From NCBI RefSeq assembly GCF_029760955.1, contig NZ_CP121682.1, positions 2,542,001 through 2,606,000 of the forward strand: a stretch of DNA of 64,000 nucleotides, written 5' to 3'. The notes under the pieces were generated by a model, which saw only the letters and a program-made list of their open reading frames with translations, made no database searches and had not been told where the DNA came from. The DNA comes from Streptomyces cathayae. Its GTDB lineage: Bacteria > Actinomycetota > Actinomycetes > Streptomycetales > Streptomycetaceae. Positions 1-6,616 of the stretch are shown in pieces (the stretch's first letter is position 1; every line of letters starts with the position of its first letter). The position numbers were made by a program, and so were the translations under genes.

Positions 1-1
1 C

Positions 2-220
2 GTCGAGAGCGGCGAGGTGCTGGAGGTGGACGGCGCCAAGGCCGAGCAGGTCGGGGAACTGGCGGCCGCCCACCAGCTGGTGCTGCACGAACTGAGCCCG
101 CAGCAGGCCTCCCTGGAGGAGGCGTTCATGCGGCTGACCGCGGAGTCGGTGGAGTACCACGCGCACTCCGGTACGTCCGCGCCCCCGCAGCAGTGGGGCG
201 ACGGCTGGAAGAGGGGCTGA
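2..220 (+). CDS. ABC transporter ATP-binding protein, C-terminal fragment
   Basis: The window opens inside this gene, so only the last 72 codons are present. The visible part is the accessory C-terminal domain of a drug/lipid-type ABC ATPase. It carries the run HELSPQQASLEEAFMRLT, which is nearly repeated in the complete ATPase at 1321-2568 (LSPHQASLEEAYMRMT), so the two ATPases are close paralogues. The stop codon lies 2 nt before the ATG of the following ABC-2 permease, which indicates one exporter operon. The Walker motifs lie outside the window. Confidence 0.85.
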   Translation, partial: VESGEVLEVDGAKAEQVGELAAAHQLVLHELSPQQASLEEAFMRLTAESVEYHAHSGTSAPPQQWGDGWKRG

Positions 221-222
221 GC

Positions 223-993
223 ATGGCGGCGGCACAGGTCGTCCGGTCCGAGTGGACCAAGATCCGGTCGGTGGCGTCCACGGTGTGGACGCTCTCCCTG
301 GCGGTGGTCGTCACCATCGCGCTCGGCATGCTGATCTCGGCACTGTCGGCGCGCGAGTTCGACACCATGAGCCCGCGGAGCCGGCTCTCCTTCGATCCGA
401 CGTTCATCAGCTTCGCCGGGATGAGCCTCGGCCAGCTCGCGATGATCGTGTTCGGGGTGCTGGTGGTGTCGAACGAGTACAGCACCGGCATGATCCGCAC
501 CTCGCTGGCCGCGGTACCGCAGCGCGGTGCCTTCCTGGCCGGCAAGCTCGGCGTGGCCACCGCGCTCGCGCTCGTCGTCTCCATGGTCACCAGCTTCGCC
601 GCCTTCTTCCTCGGGCAGGCGATGCTCGGCGAGCACAGCGCGTCCCTCGGGGACGAGGGGGTGCTGCGGGCCGTCCTCGGCGGCGGTCTCTACATGACCC
701 TGATCGCGGTGTTCTCGATGGGCGTCGCCACCATGCTGCGCTCCCCGATGCTGTCGCTGGGCATCCTGATGCCGTTCTTCTTCCTGATCTCCAGCATCCT
801 GGCCAACGTCGACGCGACGAAGAAGATCGGCCGATTCCTGCCCGACCAGGCGGGCAGCAGGATCATGCAGGTGGTCGCACCCCTCGACGACGACACCCCG
901 TACGGGCCCTGGGGCGGCCTCGGCATCATGGCGCTGTGGGTGGTCGCGGCGCTCGTCGGCGGATACCTGGTGCTGAGGAAGCGCGACGCGTAG
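223..993 (+). CDS. ABC-2 type transporter permease
   Basis: A 256-residue membrane protein with an N-terminal cytoplasmic stretch (VRSEWTKIRS) followed by six hydrophobic segments, the usual layout of ABC-2 permeases. I chose the ATG at 223, 2 nt after the upstream ATPase stop. A GTG at 193 would overlap that gene more deeply and has no better ribosome site. It should form the membrane half of an exporter with the truncated ATPase before it. The permease at 2565-3422 has the same SEWTKIRS opening, so the two units look like a tandem duplication. The substrate cannot be read from sequence. Confidence 0.88.
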   Translation: MAAAQVVRSEWTKIRSVASTVWTLSLAVVVTIALGMLISALSAREFDTMSPRSRLSFDPTFISFAGMSLGQLAMIVFGVLVVSNEYSTGMIRTSLAAVPQRGAFLAGKLGVATALALVVSMVTSFAAFFLGQAMLGEHSASLGDEGVLRAVLGGGLYMTLIAVFSMGVATMLRSPMLSLGILMPFFFLISSILANVDATKKIGRFLPDQAGSRIMQVVAPLDDDTPYGPWGGLGIMALWVVAALVGGYLVLRKRDA

Positions 994-1320
994 GGCCTGT
1001 CCGGCGGATCAGGCCGCAGGAAGCCGACGGTGCCTCGTCGGCGCGGGTGAGCGGGGCGTCGGGGGTCCCCCTGCTCGAAGGGCTCGGGGGAGGGCGTGCC
1101 GGCCCCCGCGTCTGCGGCGTGGTCCGCCGGACGGGCCCCCGGGGCAGGGCGCGGGCGGGCGAAGGGGGCGCCCGGCCCGGTCCGGAAGGTGGGGTGGGGC
1201 GGGGCCGGTTTTCCACCGTCTTTACCTCCCCTTGGGTGGAACCGTCAGCCTCTCGATATCCTCCTAACCCTTACGGGGGGCGTGTGCCCTCGTTGTCCTG
1301 AACCTCTCGATGGGCGGAGC
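994..1320. other. Intergenic region with a GC-rich hairpin repeat
   Basis: A 327-bp gap between two co-oriented ABC exporter units. It has no convincing gene. It contains a GC-rich imperfect palindrome (1061-1094, listed separately) and, nearer 1321, a less GC-rich stretch that probably holds the promoter of the second unit. I could not assign -35/-10 boxes with confidence. Confidence 0.5.
1061..1094. repeat. Short dispersed palindromic repeat
   Basis: The sequence begins GGGGGTCCCC and ends CTCGGGGGAG, so the 5' CCCC tract can pair with the 3' GGGG tract around a short centre. A second copy with the same ends (GGGGGTCCCCC then CTGGGGGAGG) lies at 58721-58753 inside an IS607 recombinase gene. 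From general knowledge, small GC-rich palindromes with such ends are scattered through Streptomyces genomes. Its role here is unknown. Confidence 0.6.
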
Positions 1321-2568
1321 ATGATCGAGGCAGTCGGCCTGACCAAGCGGTATGGCGACAAGACCGCTGTGTACAACCTTTCCTTCCAGGTGCGCCCCGG
1401 TGCCGTCACCGGCTTCCTCGGCCCCAACGGTTCGGGCAAGTCCACGACGATGCGGATGATCCTCGGCCTGGACAACCCCACCGCGGGCCACGTCACGATC
1501 GGCGGCTACCCCTACCGCAGGCTGCCCAACGCCGCCCGGCAGGTCGGCGCGCTGCTGGACGCCAAGGCCGTGCACGGCGGCCGGTCCGCCCGCAACCACC
1601 TGCTGAGCCTGGCCCAGCTGTCCGGCATCCCGGCCCGGCGGGTGGACGAGGTGCTCGGTGTGGTCGGGCTGCACGAGGTGGCCGGGCGGCGCTCCAAGGG
1701 CTTCTCCCTGGGCATGGGCCAGCGGCTCGGCATCGCCGCCGCGCTGCTCGGCGACCCCCAGGTGCTGCTGTTCGACGAGCCGGTCAACGGCCTCGACCCC
1801 GAGGGCATCCTCTGGGTGCGCACCCTGATGAAGTCGCTCGCCGCGGAGGGCCGTACGGTCTTCGTCTCGTCCCACCTGATGAGCGAGATGGCGCTGACCG
1901 CCGACCACCTCATCGTGATCGGCCGGGGACAGCTCCTGTCCGACATGAGCGTGAAGGACTTCATCTCGGCCAACTCCGCCGACTTCGCACGGGTGCGCAC
2001 GCCCGACACCGAGCCGCAGCAGCGCGAGAAGCTGTCCGCCGCGCTCAGCGAGGCCGGCGGCCAGGTGCTGCCCGAGCAGGACGGCGCGCTGCGGGTGATG
2101 GGACTGCCGCTGCCGCGCGTCAGTGAGATCGCCCACGAGGCCGGCGTACGGCTGTGGGAGCTGTCACCGCACCAGGCCTCGCTGGAGGAGGCGTACATGC
2201 GGATGACGCAGGGGGCGGTCGACTACCGCTCGACCGACGACCAGAAGGCAGGGCTCCAGCAGCCGCTGCCGCCGGGCATGCAGCCGCCGGTGCCGGTGCC
2301 GGGCCAGGGTCAGCCCGGCTGGTACGCCCCGCCGCCGCCCCAGCAGGGCGCCCAGCAGTTCGGGGCGGCCCCGGGCGCACCGCAGGCTCCCGCGGGCCCG
2401 TACGGCGCTCCGGGCGCCCCCGGAGCCGCCCCGGCGGCCCCTCCGGCCAACCCGTACGCCCAGCCCGTCCCGGCAGCCGCTCCCCCGGCGGCCGCGCCGC
2501 CCGCCGCCCAGCCCAGCCCGCCCAGCCCGTCCAGCTCCGACGTGGCCAAGCCCGAGGACGCCCGATGA
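1321..2568 (+). CDS. ABC transporter ATP-binding protein with low-complexity tail
   Basis: A 415-residue ABC ATPase that would power the ABC-2 permease encoded immediately after it. Visible motifs are Walker A GPNGSGKST (34-42), signature FSLGMGQRLG (about 133-142), Walker B LLFDEPVNGLDPEG and the H-loop SSHLM. After a C-terminal accessory domain ending near residue 310, about 100 residues are almost only Pro, Ala, Gln and Gly. This tail is absent from the paralogue at the window start and is unusual for the family. The start ATG at 1321 has GGGCGGAGC upstream and gives the standard N-terminus IEAVGLTKRYG. Its stop overlaps the permease start (ATGA). Confidence 0.92.
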   Translation: MIEAVGLTKRYGDKTAVYNLSFQVRPGAVTGFLGPNGSGKSTTMRMILGLDNPTAGHVTIGGYPYRRLPNAARQVGALLDAKAVHGGRSARNHLLSLAQLSGIPARRVDEVLGVVGLHEVAGRRSKGFSLGMGQRLGIAAALLGDPQVLLFDEPVNGLDPEGILWVRTLMKSLAAEGRTVFVSSHLMSEMALTADHLIVIGRGQLLSDMSVKDFISANSADFARVRTPDTEPQQREKLSAALSEAGGQVLPEQDGALRVMGLPLPRVSEIAHEAGVRLWELSPHQASLEEAYMRMTQGAVDYRSTDDQKAGLQQPLPPGMQPPVPVPGQGQPGWYAPPPPQQGAQQFGAAPGAPQAPAGPYGAPGAPGAAPAAPPANPYAQPVPAAAPPAAAPPAAQPSPPSPSSSDVAKPEDAR

Positions 2569-3422
2569 GCACGCCCCAGCCCCCGACCCAGCAGGCCGCG
2601 CCCGTGTGGCAGGCGGCGGAGCCCGGCTACCACTCGCCGATCCCGGTGGTGCGCACGCACCTGGGGCACGCGCTCGCCTCCGAGTGGACGAAGATCCGGT
2701 CGCTGCGCTCCACGATGTGGACGCTGGGCGTGTTCGTGCTGCTCGTCGTCGGCATCGGACTGCTGACCGGTGTGGTGGTGGCGAGCACCGACACGGACCT
2801 GAACGGTGAGAGCGCCCTGTCCCTGGGCTTCTTCGGACTGCTCCTGGGCAGCATGTGCCTCGTCTCGCTGGGCGTGCTGACCACGGCCACGGAGTACGGC
2901 ACCGGCATGATCCGCACCACCATGGTGGCCTGCCCCTCGCGCGGGCGGGTGCTCGCGGCGAAGGCCCTGGTGTTCTTCCTGATCGCCTTCACGGTGACGC
3001 TGCTGTCCGCGACGGCCGTCGCGTTCCTGCACATGGTGATGCTGGAGGGCAACAACGCGGGACAGCCCACCGGCGACGAGTGGCTGAAGGCCACCGTCGG
3101 CATCTCGCTCCACCTCGCCCTGCTCGGCACGCTCTCGCTGGCCGTCGGCTCGATCGTCCGGCACTCGGCGGGCGCCATCACCCTCATGATCGGCGCCCTG
3201 CTCGCCCCGCTGGTGATCGCGATGTTCATGTTCGCCTCCTCGCTGGAGGGCGTGCGCGACGCCCTGTTCGAGTACTCCATCCCGAACCAGTTGAGCGTCT
3301 TCTACTCCAACTCCCTGAGCACGTCCGGACCGTCCGGCTGGGACCCGCTGTGGATCATGCTCGGGGTCACGGCCGCGGCGCTCGGCGGCGCCTTCCTCCT
3401 GCTGGGGGAGCGGGACGTGTAG
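2565..3422 (+). CDS. ABC-2 type transporter permease
   Basis: A 285-residue permease whose ATG overlaps the stop of the preceding ATPase by 4 nt (ATGA), so translation is coupled. About 45 polar, Pro/Gln-rich residues precede the conserved opening SEWTKIRSLRSTMWT, followed by six hydrophobic segments. It resembles the permease at 223-993, including the EYGTGMIRTT stretch after the second membrane segment. With 1321-2568 it forms a two-gene exporter of unknown substrate. Confidence 0.9.
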   Translation: MSTPQPPTQQAAPVWQAAEPGYHSPIPVVRTHLGHALASEWTKIRSLRSTMWTLGVFVLLVVGIGLLTGVVVASTDTDLNGESALSLGFFGLLLGSMCLVSLGVLTTATEYGTGMIRTTMVACPSRGRVLAAKALVFFLIAFTVTLLSATAVAFLHMVMLEGNNAGQPTGDEWLKATVGISLHLALLGTLSLAVGSIVRHSAGAITLMIGALLAPLVIAMFMFASSLEGVRDALFEYSIPNQLSVFYSNSLSTSGPSGWDPLWIMLGVTAAALGGAFLLLGERDV

Positions 3423-3450
3423 GAGCCGGCCGGAACAGCGACCGCCGGGC

Positions 3451-3783
3451 TCAGAACCTCGGCGCGTTACGGGACCGCTGCACCCGCGTGGTGCGGCGGT
3501 CCTTCGCGTTCCAGCAGGCCTTGTGCCAGTGCCGGCGGTCGTCGGCCCCCGCGTGCGCCGGCCAGGCCACCACGTGCGGCACCCCGTCCGGGATCAGCTG
3601 GTCGCAGCCGGGGCAGCGGTACGCCTTGCCCTGGGCACTGGAGCCCGCCACGTGCCGCACGCTCCATTCCTCGCCCTGCCAGTTCTCGGTGGACTGCCAG
3701 CCGCCGTACCGCCCGGAACGGTCGTCCCCGGCGCTCCGGCCGGACGAACCGGCTCCCTTGGGTCGGTTGCGACGCGGGGACAC
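3451..3783 (-). CDS. Conserved small protein with Cys/His cluster
   Basis: A 110-residue basic, hydrophilic protein. I place the start at the GTG at 3783, preceded by GTGAGGTGTTCT; an in-frame upstream start at 3864 lacks a ribosome site. Residues around the middle (YRCPGCDQLI, then HVVAWPAH and RRHWHKACW) give two Cys plus several His and a late Cys, a possible metal-binding site. The C-terminus is strongly basic. It is convergent with the exporter genes. I recognise it only as a conserved actinobacterial hypothetical protein. Confidence 0.7.
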   Translation of the reverse strand: MSPRRNRPKGAGSSGRSAGDDRSGRYGGWQSTENWQGEEWSVRHVAGSSAQGKAYRCPGCDQLIPDGVPHVVAWPAHAGADDRRHWHKACWNAKDRRTTRVQRSRNAPRF

Positions 3784-4025
3784 AGAACACCTCACGGGGC
3801 TATACAGGATGCGGGACTGCTTCCAGCCTACGCGGCGCCGACCGGGGTACGCGTAGGGAACCAAACATCACAAGCTTCCCTTCACAAGAGCGCAACACTC
3901 GTTCCAGAACCGCCCATTCTGCAGACAATCCGTAAAATTCCCCTCCCAGCCGTGTCCTCGGCACGTGTCAGACGGTTATGCCCTGTGGGGGAGCTCCGCG
4001 TCGGAGCCAAGGAAGCAGGAAAGCA

Positions 4026-5054
4026 ATGCGCGTGGGAAGTTTCGTGTTGGCCGCCCGGTTCCCCGGGCAGGGCGAAGGGGAGGCACTGCACCGAGCGGTC
4101 CGTTCGGCCGAGGTGGCCGAGGAGGCCGGGCTGGACGCGGTCTGGCTGGGCGAGCACCACTTCGTGCCGTACGGCACCTGCCCGTCGGCGGTCACCCTGG
4201 CGGCGTTGCTGCTGGGCCGCACCCGCCGCATCCGGGTCGGTACGGCGGTCAGCGTGCTGCCCACCGTCCACCCGGTGGCGCTCGGCGAGCAGGCCGCGCT
4301 GCTGCACGTCACCAGCGGCGGGCGGTTCTCGCTGGGCGTCGGGCGCGGCGGACCGTGGGTCGACCTGGAGGTCTTCGGGTCCGGCCTCGAGGCGTACGAG
4401 AAGGGGTTCCCCGAATCACTCGATCTCCTGACGCGCTGGCTGCGCGACCCCTCGGTCGCGGCCGCCGGGGAGCGCTTCCGGTTCCGTGAAGTGCCCGTCG
4501 TCCCGCGCCCCTCGGAGTGCCTCACCGAGGTGGAGGGCCCCGAGGTCGTGGTCGCCTGCACCTCCCCGGCGAGCGTGCGGCTCGCGGCCGAGCGCGGGCT
4601 GCCGATGCTGCTCGGCATGCACGTGGGGGACGAGGAGAAGGGCGAGATGGTCGCCCTGTGGCAGCGGCACGCGCGTGCCTGCGGACGGCCGGCGGCGGAG
4701 GTCCACCGCGCGGCCCATGTGTCGGCCGGCGTCGTGCAGATCGCCGACCGGCGCACCGACGCGGCGGAGACGCTGCTCAAGGCGCTGCCCGGCTGGCTGC
4801 GGCAGGGACTCGAGGCCCATGTCACGGTGGACGGCCGGGAGCGGCGGATGCGCGACCCGCTGGCCTACACCGAACTGCTCTGCGGGCTGCACCCGGTGGG
4901 CTCCCCGCGGCTGTGCGCGGACCGGCTCGCCGCGACCAGCGAGCGGACCGGCATCTCCCGGTTCGCCCTGCTCGTCGAGGGGTCCGGCGACCTCGCGGCG
5001 ACCGAGGAGAACGTACGGCGGCTCGGTGCCGAGGTGATCCCCCAACTCGTCTGA
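4026..5054 (+). CDS. LLM-class flavin-dependent oxidoreductase
   Basis: A 342-residue protein of the luciferase-like monooxygenase superfamily (TIM barrel using FMN or F420). Recognisable blocks are AEEAGLDAVWLGEHHF, the IRVGTAVSVLPTVHPVALGEQAALL strand-helix segment, and the GGRFSLGVGRGG loop that usually contacts the flavin phosphate. The ATG at 4026 follows AAGGAAGCAGGAAAGCA, a good ribosome site. It stands alone between a small conserved gene and a convergent conserved gene. Substrate and cofactor cannot be told from sequence. Confidence 0.85.
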   Translation: MRVGSFVLAARFPGQGEGEALHRAVRSAEVAEEAGLDAVWLGEHHFVPYGTCPSAVTLAALLLGRTRRIRVGTAVSVLPTVHPVALGEQAALLHVTSGGRFSLGVGRGGPWVDLEVFGSGLEAYEKGFPESLDLLTRWLRDPSVAAAGERFRFREVPVVPRPSECLTEVEGPEVVVACTSPASVRLAAERGLPMLLGMHVGDEEKGEMVALWQRHARACGRPAAEVHRAAHVSAGVVQIADRRTDAAETLLKALPGWLRQGLEAHVTVDGRERRMRDPLAYTELLCGLHPVGSPRLCADRLAATSERTGISRFALLVEGSGDLAATEENVRRLGAEVIPQLV

Positions 5055-5136
5055 ACGAGCGGGGGATTCCGGTGAGACTTGCCGCCCCGGTACAGAGCGC
5101 ACCTCCCGCGTACGGAGCGGCAAGCTACGTGGCGCG

Positions 5137-5529
5137 TCAGCAGTCGCGCAGTTCCGGCGACTGGTTCAGCAACTGCCCGCGGACCGAGGTGAACTTGGTC
5201 AGCCTCTCGTCGACCGAGGAGTCGAGCGGGAACACGGCCACCCGGTGGCAGTTCTGGAAGGCCAGCCGGACGCCGAAGTGCCGCTGCAGCGCGCCGCGTA
5301 TCGCGTCACTCGCGAGCGCACGCAGCAGCTGACCGCGAGCCTGCTCGTCCGGCGGAGGCGTCTGGTTGTCGGCGAACTCTCCGCCGTCCACCTTCAACTG
5401 GGCCACCAGGGAGCTGATCATCTCCCACGCGTAGGGCAGGGAGGTCCGGACGCAGTCGACGAAGTCTGCTTCGTCGACCTCGCCTCGCTCGGCCTGTTCG
5501 AGTAGGGCCGGTGAGACGTCGAGCGACAT
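5137..5529 (-). CDS. Conserved actinobacterial hypothetical protein
   Basis: A 130-residue acidic, soluble protein with no signal peptide or membrane segment. I chose the ATG at 5529 because GGAGAACCC precedes it directly; a longer in-frame reading to 5718 is Pro/Gly-rich and unlikely to be coding. The N-terminal half is helical (ALLEQAERGEVDEADFVDCV) and the C-terminal half basic. It is divergent from nucS across 314 bp. I recognise it as widely conserved in Streptomyces but know no function. Confidence 0.75.
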   Translation of the reverse strand: MSLDVSPALLEQAERGEVDEADFVDCVRTSLPYAWEMISSLVAQLKVDGGEFADNQTPPPDEQARGQLLRALASDAIRGALQRHFGVRLAFQNCHRVAVFPLDSSVDERLTKFTSVRGQLLNQSPELRDC

Positions 5530-5843
5530 GGGTTCTCCTCTCGCACCCCCGCCGGGCGGGGGTTGCCTGACAGATACGGGAGTTCGCAGAATCCGACACG
5601 CTGCGTGCACACGTCGCGACCTCCCGTTCACTACCGTAAGCAACTGACCGGGGCCGCACCAGGAGAATCCCAGGATGGGGGACTTGCTGTGGGCCGGGAA
5701 TCGGCCATCGCCGAACACGCGCTTTCCAGGAGATACAGGACACGCCTCGAGGGTCTGGAGTGGCTCCTGCGGCCTGGTTCCGAGTCGTTCGCGGGAGCGG
5801 GCGAATCGCCTCGACCGCGGCCCGTCGAGTAGCGTTGCCGACC
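5530..5843. other. Divergent intergenic region
   Basis: 314 bp between the conserved minus-strand gene and nucS on the plus strand. It must hold promoters for both. The part next to nucS is moderately less GC-rich, but I cannot fix -35/-10 boxes. No RNA gene or repeat was seen. Confidence 0.5.
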
Positions 5844-6515
5844 ATGCGTCTCGTCATTGCCCGCTGCTCCGTGGACTACGCCGGGCGGCTCACCGCGCAC
5901 CTGCCCTCGGCACCCCGCCTGATCCTGGTCAAGGCGGACGGAAGTGTCTCGATCCACGCCGACGACCGGGCCTACAAGCCCCTGAACTGGATGTCGCCGC
6001 CCTGCACGCTCAAAGAGGGCAGCGGTGACGAGGAGGGGATCTGGACCGTCGTCAACAAGGCGGGCGAGAAACTCATCATCACGATGGAGGAGGTCCTGCA
6101 CGACTCCTCGCACGAACTGGGCGTCGACCCCGGCCTGATCAAGGACGGCGTGGAAGCGCACCTCCAGGAACTGCTCGCGGACCGCATCGAGACCCTCGGC
6201 GAGGGCTACACCCTCATCCGCCGCGAGTACATGACCGCCATCGGCCCCGTCGACATCCTCTGCCGCGACGCCGAGGGACAGACCGTCGCGGTGGAGATCA
6301 AGCGGCGCGGTGAGATCGACGGCGTGGAGCAACTCACCCGCTATCTGGAGCTGTTGAACCGCGATCCGCATCTCGCCCCGGTGCGCGGCGTGTTCGCGGC
6401 CCAGGAGATCAAGCCGCAGGCCCGGGTGCTCGCCGCCGACCGGGGCATCGGCTGCCAGGTGCTCGACTACAACGCCATGCGGGGCATCGAGGACGACAAA
6501 CTGCGCCTGTTCTGA
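5844..6515 (+). CDS. nucS: Mismatch-specific endonuclease NucS (EndoMS)
   Basis: A 223-residue homologue of NucS/EndoMS, which cuts both strands at mismatched bases and provides non-canonical mismatch repair in actinobacteria lacking MutS/MutL. The C-terminal RecB-like nuclease core is clear: GPVDILCRD gives the catalytic Asp and AVEIKRRG the Glu-x-Lys pair, followed by the QLTRYLELL helix. The N-terminal half is the dimerisation/DNA-binding domain. The start ATG at 5844 gives [16 protein letters not shown], the usual N-terminus. It is followed by a strong bidirectional terminator. Confidence 0.95.
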   Translation: MRLVIARCSVDYAGRLTAHLPSAPRLILVKADGSVSIHADDRAYKPLNWMSPPCTLKEGSGDEEGIWTVVNKAGEKLIITMEEVLHDSSHELGVDPGLIKDGVEAHLQELLADRIETLGEGYTLIRREYMTAIGPVDILCRDAEGQTVAVEIKRRGEIDGVEQLTRYLELLNRDPHLAPVRGVFAAQEIKPQARVLAADRGIGCQVLDYNAMRGIEDDKLRLF

Positions 6516-6525
6516 GCGGCGTCAC

Positions 6526-6579
6526 GGCATGTGTGGAGGGCCGGCCCCCCCGTCGGGGAGCCGGCCCTCCACACATGCC
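6526..6579. terminator. Bidirectional terminator between nucS and the convergent ATPase gene
   Basis: A perfect 20-bp inverted repeat (arms 6526-6545 and 6560-6579) around a 14-nt C/G-rich loop that can itself pair further. It lies 10 nt past the nucS stop and 37 nt past the stop of the convergent gene. There is no U-tract, as is common for Streptomyces terminators. Confidence 0.85.
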
Positions 6580-6616
6580 CGAAAGTGTTCCCGGGCGTCC
6601 GCGGACGCCCGGGGTG

